A stretch of 64,000 nt of DNA from a virus, in the IMG/VR virus record IMGVR_UViG_3300021961_000024, positions 62,001 through 126,000 of that record; one strand, 5' to 3'. Positions 48,426-54,907 of the stretch are shown in pieces. Made by a program: the position numbers and the translations under genes. Numbering within the stretch: position 1 is the stretch's first letter; the number at the start of each line of letters is the position of its first letter. The notes under the pieces were generated by a model, which worked only from the letters and a program-made list of their open reading frames with translations, was not told where the DNA came from and ran no database searches.

Positions 48426-48627
48426 AAAGATTTCGACTTTCTATAATAACAACACATCTCTAGGACATTGTGAGATCCATGTAAATTATAAAGAAGAAAT
48501 GTTTTATATCAAATATTTTGACAATGAGGGACGTAGGTTCTTCACTGAGGAGTTCCCCGGTAAGTCTATGCGATATGTAGAAGATGCTGCTGAAAATTGG
48601 TGTCTGGGCATAAAAAAATTAGCATAA
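48418..48627 (+). CDS. Conserved-looking small protein, 69 aa
   Basis: MGKKISTFYNNNTSLGHCEI, FYIKYFDNEGRRFFTEEFPG and YVEDAAENWCLGIKKL. The N-E-G-x-x-F-F-T-E-E-F-P pattern followed by a helix recalls a family found near thyX or gp41 in T4-like phages. It overlaps thyX by 8 nt. Function unknown. Confidence 0.62.
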   Translation: MGKKISTFYNNNTSLGHCEIHVNYKEEMFYIKYFDNEGRRFFTEEFPGKSMRYVEDAAENWCLGIKKLA

Positions 48628-48629
48628 TT

Positions 48630-48671
48630 TGTAAATAGGGGGTTTACATCCTAAATCGGTTGTGATATATA
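48630..48671 (+). promoter_or_regulatory. Early-type promoter with TGTAAA/TTTACA dyad
   Basis: TGTAAA, TA, GGGGG, TTTACA (-35, 48643-48648), exactly 17 nt, TATATA (-10, 48666-48671). The dyad TGTAAA-N7-TTTACA is the same as at 63903. The -10 overlaps the late box. Confidence 0.75.
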
Positions 48672-48675
48672 AATA
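48668..48675 (+). promoter_or_regulatory. T4-type late promoter overlapping an early promoter
   Basis: TATAAATA sharing bases with the early -10 hexamer, 27 nt before the cell wall hydrolase ATG. The gene may be transcribed in both phases. Confidence 0.72.
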
Positions 48676-48701
48676 TTACATAAAAATCCGAGGCAGGAAA
48701 C

Positions 48702-49178
48702 ATGAAGAACGTAATCTCCTTTGCCCTGAATGCTTCCATTGTGGCATCCATGGCATTCGCAGCCGTATCTTCTGCTATGGCAGCGCAAACTCAACAAGAT
48801 AAAGAATGTCTTGCATTGAATGTCTATTTCGAAGCAAGAGACCAGAATCTAGTAGGTCAAATTGCAGTAGCCCATGTAACTATGAATCGTGTTAAGAATG
48901 CTTATTTTCCAGATACAATATGCGATGTAGTTTGGCAAGATAATCAGTTTAGTTGGACTCATGATGGTAAATCTGATGTTCCACGCAATGCAGAAGCTTG
49001 GGAAATGGCTCAGGCAATTGCATCTCTAGTATACTATCAAAAATACCCCGACATTACAAATGGGGCTGAATTCTACCACGCTGACTATATCCGAAAGCCG
49101 CAATGGGCTTCGCATATGGAGCCTTCTCGTAGGATTGGCAATCACATCTTTTATGTCTGGGATGGAAGTTGGAATTAA
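48702..49178 (+). CDS. Secreted cell wall hydrolase, SleB/Hydrolase_2 type
   Basis: A signal peptide (about residues 1-27, cleavage near SAMA-AQ) is followed by the catalytic region CLALNVYFEARDQNLVGQIA with the expected Glu, and VTMNRVKNAYFPDTICDVVW. This fold cuts peptidoglycan glycan strands. Being secreted, it could act in the periplasm without a holin, unlike the GH19 endolysin. Early and late promoters overlap before it. Confidence 0.9.
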   Translation: MKNVISFALNASIVASMAFAAVSSAMAAQTQQDKECLALNVYFEARDQNLVGQIAVAHVTMNRVKNAYFPDTICDVVWQDNQFSWTHDGKSDVPRNAEAWEMAQAIASLVYYQKYPDITNGAEFYHADYIRKPQWASHMEPSRRIGNHIFYVWDGSWN

Positions 49179-49181
49179 AGG

Positions 49182-49210
49182 TTTACACCCTCTGAATAAT
49201 AAGGTATAAT
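49182..49210 (+). promoter_or_regulatory. Early/middle promoter of the kinase-like gene
   Basis: TTTACA at 49182-49187, exactly 17 nt, TATAAT at 49205-49210, 7 nt before the ATG at 49217. With the transcription start expected near that ATG, the message would be almost leaderless. The tmRNA region lies about 600 nt downstream. Confidence 0.78.
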
Positions 49211-49216
49211 ATTAGT

Positions 49217-49795
49217 ATGAATCCTAAAATTGTATTGGTTGGTCATGGTCGTCACGGTAAAGACACCGTAGCAGAGCTTTTAGCTATGTTCTACGGTATG
49301 TCTTTCCGTTCGTCCAGTGAATTCTGTGCTGAACATGTCGTCTTCCCGGTCCTTAAGCATGAATTTGGTTATAAGACTGTAGAAGAATGCTTTAAAGATA
49401 GACATAAGCACCGTAAAAGATGGTATACTCTCATAGCAAATTATTGTGCCGAAGACCCAACGCGACTTGGCCGCGAAATCTTTAAAGAGTCTGATATTTA
49501 CTGTGGTCTTCGTAACAAGCGTGAATTCACCTTTATGAAGAATGCTGGTGTATTCGACATTGCTATCTGGGTCGATCGCTCAGAGCATGTTAAAGAAGAA
49601 AGCAAAGAAAGCAACAGTATTGAACCGTGGATGGCTGATTTTATTATCGATAATAACGGTTCAGTAGATGATCTTACTCTTGGTGTTAAACAGTTGTTCG
49701 ATAATCTATTAGGTAAGAATGCACCTAAGGTTACCGAAATGTCACATCATCAAGAATTTGCACCAATGGGGATCATCAACCTAGACAACATATGA
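49217..49795 (+). CDS. Deoxynucleoside monophosphate kinase-like P-loop protein
   Basis: P-loop GHGRHGKDT near residues 8-16, then DRHKHRKRWYTLIANYC, and GLRNKREFTFMKNAGVFDIAIWVDRS (in part: GLRNKREFTFMKNAG), similar to phage dNMP kinases of the T4 gp1 type and related P-loop kinases. Function probably nucleotide salvage. 192 aa, shorter than T4 gp1 (241). It ends just before the tmRNA. Confidence 0.78.
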   Translation: MNPKIVLVGHGRHGKDTVAELLAMFYGMSFRSSSEFCAEHVVFPVLKHEFGYKTVEECFKDRHKHRKRWYTLIANYCAEDPTRLGREIFKESDIYCGLRNKREFTFMKNAGVFDIAIWVDRSEHVKEESKESNSIEPWMADFIIDNNGSVDDLTLGVKQLFDNLLGKNAPKVTEMSHHQEFAPMGIINLDNI

Positions 49796-49870
49796 TATAA
49801 GTATGTTTGTAAACGTTGAAGCAACGTGGACACATTCTGGACCTGGGGGCGGTACCCAGCGACTCCACCA

Positions 49871-49953
49871 TAAGCACATCGGTACTAATCAATTATTAGT
49901 TTAGGGCGGATTAGTTAAAAGAATGCATGTTTAACTGCCGGTGTGCTTATGAT
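49871..49953 (+). other. tmRNA intervening segment (removed during maturation)
   Basis: CATAAGCACATCGG (start) pairs with CCGGTGTGCTTATG (end) with one G-U, extending the acceptor stem and holding the two pieces together in the precursor. This matches how permuted pre-tmRNAs are processed in alphaproteobacteria. Confidence 0.8.
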
Positions 49954-50032
49954 GGGGTCGAAATAGGATCGACAGGTGTGAAGATTGAGTGGAGTTTACC
50001 GGATGATCGCGTATAGATCAATTAAACTAAAT

Positions 50033-50071
50033 GCAAACGATAACTTTGCTCCTCTGGCTTTAGCAGCCTAA
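50033..50071 (+). other. tmRNA tag reading frame (ANDNFAPLALAA)
   Basis: Resume codon GCA at 50033, twelve codons, TAA stop at 50069-50071. The ending LAA fits recognition by ClpXP/ClpA and other proteases; the N-terminal ANDN is typical for alpha- and other proteobacterial tags. Confidence 0.88.
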
Positions 50072-50152
50072 GAACTGCTTTTTGCTAAGTGGGTATGGGT
50101 TCCACCTAGAAACAGAACGGGCCCAATTTCTCAAACATAAAGGAAGTCTAAT

Positions 50153-50374
50153 ATGGAAGTTCTAAACAAAGTTAAATCTGTTATTGGTCAAGTTGCTGAG
50201 CTAGGTGTCAGTCTCTTGGCTCTTGGTATCGTTCTGGAAGTTCTTGGGATGCCATCTATCGCTGGTGTCAGCGTCATTGGCAACGTTTCTGCTATTGTTG
50301 CTGCTCTCGGTTCTCAAGGCCTTGTTGGTCTGATCGCTGTTTGGGTTCTATATGAAATCTGGTCTCGTAAATAA
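50153..50374 (+). CDS. Small two-helix membrane protein, 73 aa
   Basis: Two hydrophobic segments, about residues 13-33 and 40-68 (VSLLALGIVLEVLGM; AIVAALGSQGLVGLIAVWVL), flanked by short charged ends (NKVKS, SRK). A holin-like size and topology, but the gene starts an envelope cassette and similar small proteins occur in marine phage structural modules. AAGGAAG precedes the ATG. Holin is a possible alternative role for the phage lysis set. Confidence 0.62.
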   Translation: MEVLNKVKSVIGQVAELGVSLLALGIVLEVLGMPSIAGVSVIGNVSAIVAALGSQGLVGLIAVWVLYEIWSRK

Positions 50375-50394
50375 GTAAATTAAGGAAATCTAAA

Positions 50395-50769
50395 ATGAAA
50401 CTAGCTGCTTTTACCACTGCTGCTCTTCTTGCCGCTTCTGCTGCTTCGGCTGCTGAAATCGGTAATACCGGTCTATTGCTAAATACTAATGCTGTTGCTG
50501 AATACACTGTCAACGCTGGTGACATGTCCGTTGTCGTAACCCCTGAAATTGGTTACACCAACTGGGGCTTTATTTTCGCTGCTTCAACTGATGTTGTAGT
50601 CTATGACAACGAACTCGTTCTTATGGACGCTTTTGGTTCGCTTCCAGTCATTGATCTTTCAGCCTCCTATGGTCTAAATGATATGGCCACTGCCTACGTT
50701 AAATCTTCATGGGATCTTGATGCCATGGATATGGGCGAAATTACACTCGGTGTTGCTTTCTCGTTCTAA
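50395..50769 (+). CDS. Exported small beta-barrel-like protein (mini outer-membrane protein?)
   Basis: An Ala-rich signal peptide (about 1-20, cleavage near ASA-AE) is followed by alternating strands and a terminal GEITLGVAFSF. A C-terminal Phe after alternating hydrophobics is the outer-membrane beta-signal. 104 mature residues allow few strands, so it may oligomerise. A strong terminator follows. Virion role cannot be excluded. Confidence 0.62.
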   Translation: MKLAAFTTAALLAASAASAAEIGNTGLLLNTNAVAEYTVNAGDMSVVVTPEIGYTNWGFIFAASTDVVVYDNELVLMDAFGSLPVIDLSASYGLNDMATAYVKSSWDLDAMDMGEITLGVAFSF

Positions 50770-50793
50770 TATATAAGATATTAGAAATAAAAA

Positions 50794-50821
50794 GGGGTGG
50801 CGAAAGCTGCCCCTTTTTTTT
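50794..50821 (+). terminator. Intrinsic terminator
   Basis: Stem GGGGTGGC/GCTGCCCC with a GAAA tetraloop and a T-run of 8 or more, 25 nt after the mini-OMP stop. It ends the tmRNA-membrane protein transcript. Confidence 0.9.
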
Positions 50822-50840
50822 ATGAATAGAATTTTTTTTA

Positions 50841-50848
50841 TATAAATA
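50841..50848 (+). promoter_or_regulatory. T4-type late promoter (TATAAATA)
   Basis: TATAAATA 35 nt before the first gene of the exported cassette. It follows the terminator directly, so genes from 50884 onward are probably late. Confidence 0.8.
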
Positions 50849-50883
50849 GCCATGAATGAATAATAATCCTCTAGGAAAATAAA

Positions 50884-51462
50884 ATGGTTAAATATGTTTT
50901 AAGGATTACGTTGCTATTATTTGGTATAGTGTATGCATCTGCATCTCTTGCACAAGAGGTAACTTGTCCGGAAGGTTATATTTGTACTCGTACAGACGGT
51001 ACTAGCACAGTAGACTCTACTTCTACTACAACGGTTATTTCACCACCTCCTTCGGCTATATCCCCATCCATAAATTCTGCTAATTCGGATTTATGTACTA
51101 TTGGGGTGGCAGGAGCAGTTCAAACGCAGATCTTGGGTATTTCCGCTGGTACGGTGTTTACCGAAGAAAACTGTTTAAGATTGAAAAATGCTAAAGTACT
51201 ATATGATATGGGCATGAAGGTTGCTGCAGTATCTGTAATGTGTCAAGATCCAGATGTATTTTCTGCTATGATGAATGCTGGAACTCCTTGTCCATTTGAT
51301 GGATTAATTGGCGATGAAGCGAAAGCAGCTTGGGCGGCAAATAGTGGTGATCAACCGGCTGAGGGAGAAGGCGTATTAAAAGGAATGAGCGATGAGACTA
51401 AATCTACTGCGGGTGGTCTTGCCACTGTTGGTGGTTTGTTACTCCTCCTCCTTGCGCTCTGA
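50884..51462 (+). CDS. Exported protein with C-terminal membrane anchor, 192 aa
   Basis: A signal peptide (about 1-23, SLAQ-EV) is followed by Ser/Thr/Pro-rich linker (40-63), a Cys-containing domain (LCTIGVAGAVQTQILGISAG, LKNAKVLYDMGMKVAAVSVM), and a terminal hydrophobic run LLLLLLAL. It has several Cys that may form disulphides in the periplasm. A late promoter precedes it. Similar proteins occur in marine phages, from memory. Role unknown. Confidence 0.6.
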   Translation: MVKYVLRITLLLFGIVYASASLAQEVTCPEGYICTRTDGTSTVDSTSTTTVISPPPSAISPSINSANSDLCTIGVAGAVQTQILGISAGTVFTEENCLRLKNAKVLYDMGMKVAAVSVMCQDPDVFSAMMNAGTPCPFDGLIGDEAKAAWAANSGDQPAEGEGVLKGMSDETKSTAGGLATVGGLLLLLLAL

Positions 51463-52282
51463 AATAATCCCTGGCGTTACTGGGAATGCCGCGGTCAATG
51501 GATATTATTGGTATATGCCAGATCTTCTACCCCCACAATCGGGGTTAGTTATTGACGGTGTATTATTTCGTTATACCACAGTAAAAGATCCGGATGCTGA
51601 CTTACTGGTAACAATTAGAAACAAGGATAATGATGCAGTAGGATATATCTACACCCACACTGATGATTGGAGTGGGTTGCCTGGTAATACAATAGTTGGT
51701 TATGATCCGCTAGGCGGTATATTAGGAACTAGATTTGGAGATGGCGAAATAGTCACTGAAGGCGAAGGTGAAGTAACTGACGCCACAGTAAGATATAGAT
51801 ACAGATATGACACCTGTATGGTACCTCTTGATGATCCAAGATGCCCAGGATTTGAACAGGCTTTATATGATTACTTACTTGAGAATGGACTTTTAAATAA
51901 TCCTGATTTCAATGATCCATATTACAATGAATGGGTTCAAAGACAATTAGAACAAGAAGTCGATGTTGAAGAAGAACAAGTTGTTATGGAAGAAAATGCC
52001 GATGAAGAGTCCGAGTTAGAACAGCAACTAGATGCAAAAACTAGTATTGCTGAATTAGCTGGAACTATTAATCAGGCCGAAGTAATATTACAAATGGGCT
52101 CAGTCCCAGCTTTTGAACAGTATTATGCTACGAGTATTCCTGGTGGTACTTATCAGGATGTTTTAGTATTAGTGGATTCACAATTGCCAGATAATGGGAG
52201 TGTACTTAGAAGCCTAGCGAATGATGCTAACCACCGGGCGATGGTACGTTCACAATACGAAAACAATAACGGAGAGAACTAA
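51392..52282 (+). CDS. Exported protein with acidic C-terminus, 296 aa
   Basis: Starts with a signal peptide (LLRVVLPLLVVCYSSSLRSE) encoded within the last 70 nt of the preceding gene in another frame. The body has beta-rich Gly/Asp segments and an acidic helix (EQEVDVEEEQVVMEENADEE). A 1 nt overlap links it to the next gene. No family recognised; an envelope-located or virion-associated factor. Confidence 0.6.
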   Translation: MRLNLLRVVLPLLVVCYSSSLRSEIIPGVTGNAAVNGYYWYMPDLLPPQSGLVIDGVLFRYTTVKDPDADLLVTIRNKDNDAVGYIYTHTDDWSGLPGNTIVGYDPLGGILGTRFGDGEIVTEGEGEVTDATVRYRYRYDTCMVPLDDPRCPGFEQALYDYLLENGLLNNPDFNDPYYNEWVQRQLEQEVDVEEEQVVMEENADEESELEQQLDAKTSIAELAGTINQAEVILQMGSVPAFEQYYATSIPGGTYQDVLVLVDSQLPDNGSVLRSLANDANHRAMVRSQYENNNGEN

Positions 52283-52785
52283 TGTTCAAAAAAGTTTTTG
52301 CTGTTACTGCTGTTTTGGCTGGGTCAACACTCACCGCTTCAGCTAATAACAGCCCAATTTATGGAACTGTACAATCTAAATGTACAATCCATACAGATAT
52401 CAATGGTGTTTACGCACAGCCAACACCAGACGAACTAACTACTGTTACTACAGATGGTGGTGTAATGCCAAAGATCAGATATGATGTTGCTTTGGCAGAT
52501 TCATATGTCGCCAAAATTTCTTGGCCAAATGAATTCCAAAGCTCGCCATCTCTATCTGATACAGTAACTTGGACTGGCGAAGTCGAGGTTGCCGAAGTAA
52601 CAGATGCTGCTATGTCGGCTTACGATACAAATAAAATTGAATATAATAATACGACTGAATTCGATCTAACTGAAGCTGGAACGGTTTGGTTTAAAGTAAC
52701 ATCAACAGCCAATTATGGTTATGATAAAGCATTTCCTGCTGGTAACTATGTGGCCATTGTAACGGCGGAGTGCATCGCCCAGTAA
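52282..52785 (+). CDS. Exported pilin/spore-coat-U-like subunit?, 167 aa
   Basis: A signal peptide (1-21, TASA-NN) is followed by beta-rich sequence with YGTVQSKCTIHT near the start and YVAIVTAECIAQ at the end, two Cys likely disulphide-linked. This Ig-like single-disulphide layout resembles fimbrial/SCPU subunits. The match is weak. Its neighbour 52799 is chaperone-like, supporting a paired function. Confidence 0.45.
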   Translation: MFKKVFAVTAVLAGSTLTASANNSPIYGTVQSKCTIHTDINGVYAQPTPDELTTVTTDGGVMPKIRYDVALADSYVAKISWPNEFQSSPSLSDTVTWTGEVEVAEVTDAAMSAYDTNKIEYNNTTEFDLTEAGTVWFKVTSTANYGYDKAFPAGNYVAIVTAECIAQ

Positions 52786-52798
52786 GGGAACTTATAAG

Positions 52799-53170
52799 AT
52801 GAAAAAATTATTATTAGCTGCAGCACTAATGTTTTCTACTGGTGCTGCAGCTCATGAAATGACACCTACCTATTTTAAGATTATTCCTACCCCATATAAT
52901 AACATTTATATGAGTACAGTAGAACTATTTAATCGTAGGGAAGATGCTGATAGATATCAATTCGAAGTTTATACTGAAGATTGGGTACCAATTGAATTTG
53001 CATCGTTTGATCGATATGTAAAGCTTGAATATGGGCAAGGGATAGAAGCAAAACTATATTTTAGAAAATCTGACATTAATCGAATTACATATATTTGTTC
53101 CAGATCTATGGCAGATAATATTACTAATGTAGCTTCTCTTATTTGTTCTAAGATTGATGGAGAAAAGTGA
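52799..53170 (+). CDS. Exported protein resembling periplasmic pilus chaperone N-domain, 123 aa
   Basis: Signal peptide 1-18 (GAAA-HE), then MTPTYFKIIPTPYNNIYMST then VELFNRREDADRYQFEVYTE and WVPIEF. The pattern recalls the first Ig domain of PapD-like chaperones. It is too short for the full two-domain protein. Two late Cys are present. It overlaps the lipoprotein gene by 4 nt. Confidence 0.5.
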   Translation: MKKLLLAAALMFSTGAAAHEMTPTYFKIIPTPYNNIYMSTVELFNRREDADRYQFEVYTEDWVPIEFASFDRYVKLEYGQGIEAKLYFRKSDINRITYICSRSMADNITNVASLICSKIDGEK

Positions 53171-53616
53171 TGAAATATTTGGGTTTAATCCTACCAATGT
53201 TTATTGCAGGTTGCGTATCAGGTAATCTCCCTGATCCGGCTATAGCACAAAATCTATTACCGAATCAAAGCGGTGCGATTAACTTAAGCATGCCGCAAGC
53301 CTCTACTAATAATATGCAAGATAGGATTAGAGCCGGTGACTTAGAATGTGCTAATGCTATTGGTTCGGCTACTAATCTAGAGTTCGGAGTAATGGGCGTT
53401 ATTAATAACGGTGATTGGTATTACAATGATCAATATCTAGATCCTTTCGCTGATATTGGTGTATTTGCTCGTATCGTTATTCCGCTTGGTGCTAAACCTA
53501 AAGAAAGAATCGATTGTAATAGACTATTCGAATTAGAACTACAAGCAAGACAAATGGAGATTTTAAAACTGCAAGAAGAAATCTCAGCACTCAGGGCTTT
53601 ACAGTTCGAGGAGTAA
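53167..53616 (+). CDS. Putative outer-membrane lipoprotein, 149 aa
   Basis: The lipobox FIAGC places the lipidated Cys at residue 16. A Gly/Asn/Gln-rich beta region (GVMGVINNGDWYYNDQYLDP; DIGVFARIVIPLG) is followed by a coiled coil (LELQARQMEILKLQEEISAL). It is coupled with the chaperone-like gene. It is too short for CsgG. A stable envelope partner for the following coiled-coil membrane protein is possible. Confidence 0.7.
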   Translation: MMKYLGLILPMFIAGCVSGNLPDPAIAQNLLPNQSGAINLSMPQASTNNMQDRIRAGDLECANAIGSATNLEFGVMGVINNGDWYYNDQYLDPFADIGVFARIVIPLGAKPKERIDCNRLFELELQARQMEILKLQEEISALRALQFEE

Positions 53617-53618
53617 GA

Positions 53619-54275
53619 ATGGCAGAAGATAAAGACTTAGGCGAACTAACAGAAGCGTTCGAAGAAGAAATAGAAAATCTTAAAAATACCAAAATGAAAG
53701 TATTTGGTATTACTGTAACGCCGACTACAATTGGTGCAGCCTTTGCTATTATCAGTTCTATTATTGGCGGACTTTATGGTGCATTCCAAGTCTATAATGA
53801 CTATATGGGGATGAAAGAAATCATTGCCAATATTGATACTGATGCTATTGAAGCTCGTAATAATGAAATAGAGATTAAACTAGAAGAAGCGATCGCGTAC
53901 ACGCGCGATATTAAAAACGGCCTAAGAGACGATATTCTACGCATTGAACAGACGACCGATAGAGTTGAAAGAGATATGCGAGAACTAGAAATCCGCGTAG
54001 GTCAATCTTTAGAAGATGCAGAGGCAAGGATTAAAGCAACACAGGTCTCAATTGAAGCGACTCTCGAGGGCGTGCGCGCGGACATGAACCAGCAGGAAAA
54101 AGATGTAACTGCTTCTATTCGGGAAGTCGAAGGGACTATCCGCGAATCAGAAAAGGACGTACGTGATACAATGCGGGATACAGAGGAGCGTATAGATACT
54201 AATATGAGAACCCTTAGAACTGATCTTGAAATGAGATTACAAGAGGCATTGGATAACCCACTAGCAGGCAGATGA
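53619..54275 (+). CDS. Single-pass membrane protein with long coiled coil, 218 aa
   Basis: A cytoplasmic-like N-terminus, one membrane helix (about 30-55: VTPTTIGAAFAIISSIIGGL), then about 140 residues of charged heptad repeat (RDIKNGLRDDILRIEQTTDR and RDTMRDTEERIDTNMR). The gene contains G/C-ending codon islands (about 53885 and 54060). It may span the periplasm and link membranes with the lipoprotein. It overlaps the desaturase by 4 nt. Confidence 0.65.
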   Translation: MAEDKDLGELTEAFEEEIENLKNTKMKVFGITVTPTTIGAAFAIISSIIGGLYGAFQVYNDYMGMKEIIANIDTDAIEARNNEIEIKLEEAIAYTRDIKNGLRDDILRIEQTTDRVERDMRELEIRVGQSLEDAEARIKATQVSIEATLEGVRADMNQQEKDVTASIREVEGTIRESEKDVRDTMRDTEERIDTNMRTLRTDLEMRLQEALDNPLAGR

Positions 54276-54907
54276 CATTAGTTTTTATCATTATTATTGG
54301 ATTAATCTGGAGTCAGATTATATCTCATTTTGGAGCGTCAATTTTATTACATCGTCATTACTGTCACCGACAGTTTAAAGTGCCTGTGTGGTTTGAGGTT
54401 ATGGGCCTATTCATGTTATCTGTCGCTTATATTAGATCCCCTATTGGGTGGATAGCCAGTCACAGAATGCATCATCAGCATAGTGATACAGAAAAAGATC
54501 CCCACGCTTGGCAATACATTGGTAGATGGAAGGTATTGACTACAACCTGGGACGTTCCCAAGATACCCATGAAATATGCAAGGGATCTGTATAGCAATCC
54601 ACGTTTAGTTTTCTTTCATAACCACCATAAAAAATTATTACTGGCTCACAATGTTATTAGTTTTTTGATCAGCCCATATTTTTGGTTAGCGTATGCGGCC
54701 ATTCCATTTGTATTTGCAAAGGTGGGCTTTGGCCTTTTAAATACTTATGGACATTCCGATGAAGGTGGATCTAATAAATGGTGGTTAAACTTCTTTGTAG
54801 CAGGTGAAGGCTTTCACAGAAATCATCACGACAACTGGAGACGTGTAAGACTTCATAAATGGGATACCGGAGGGTGGCTTGCAGAAAAGCTCTTTGTTAA
54901 AAAATAG
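54272..54907 (+). CDS. Fatty acid desaturase-like (acyl-CoA/lipid delta-9 type)
   Basis: Three His boxes are seen: HRHYCH (27-32), HRMHH (64-68), and HRNHHDN near 177. Four hydrophobic segments are present. It would introduce a double bond in membrane lipid acyl chains. It is short (211 aa) versus about 300 for bacterial delta-9 enzymes, as in cyanophage versions. It starts the plus arm of the oxygenase cluster. Confidence 0.88.
   Translation: MTLVFIIIIGLIWSQIISHFGASILLHRHYCHRQFKVPVWFEVMGLFMLSVAYIRSPIGWIASHRMHHQHSDTEKDPHAWQYIGRWKVLTTTWDVPKIPMKYARDLYSNPRLVFFHNHHKKLLLAHNVISFLISPYFWLAYAAIPFVFAKVGFGLLNTYGHSDEGGSNKWWLNFFVAGEGFHRNHHDNWRRVRLHKWDTGGWLAEKLFVKK

Larger units (their letters stand above)
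49810..50131 (+). ncRNA. ssrA: Circularly permuted (two-piece) tmRNA, alphaproteobacterial type
   Basis: The acceptor piece (about 49810-49870) ends in a T-arm-like GGGGGCGGTACCCAGCGACTCC and an encoded CCA (49868-49870; stem half CGACTCC). An intervening segment follows, then the coding piece starts at GGGGTCG (49954-49960). GGGGTCG pairs with CGACTCC over 7 bp with a G-U at the third pair, the alanine identity element. A D-loop-like GGATCGACAGG follows. The tag reading frame (50033-50071) encodes ANDNFAPLALAA then TAA. CAGGTGTG (49973-49980) can pair with CACATTCTG (49831-49839) to form helix P2. A hairpin ACGTTG-AAG-CAACGT opens the acceptor piece. Exact mature ends are estimated. The RNA rescues stalled ribosomes with SmpB. 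Confidence 0.93.

Noticed and set aside
53167-53616. CsgG/CsgF-type curli pore protein
   Set aside because: The lipoprotein is too short for CsgG (about 277 aa) and lacks recognisable CsgF or CsgG motifs. Only the lipobox and coiled coil are supported.
22120-54085. Over-representation of GCGCGC as a signal
   Set aside because: The hexamer occurs about five times by eye, near the rough expectation for about 39-40 percent GC, so only the codon-ending pattern was kept as a weak observation.
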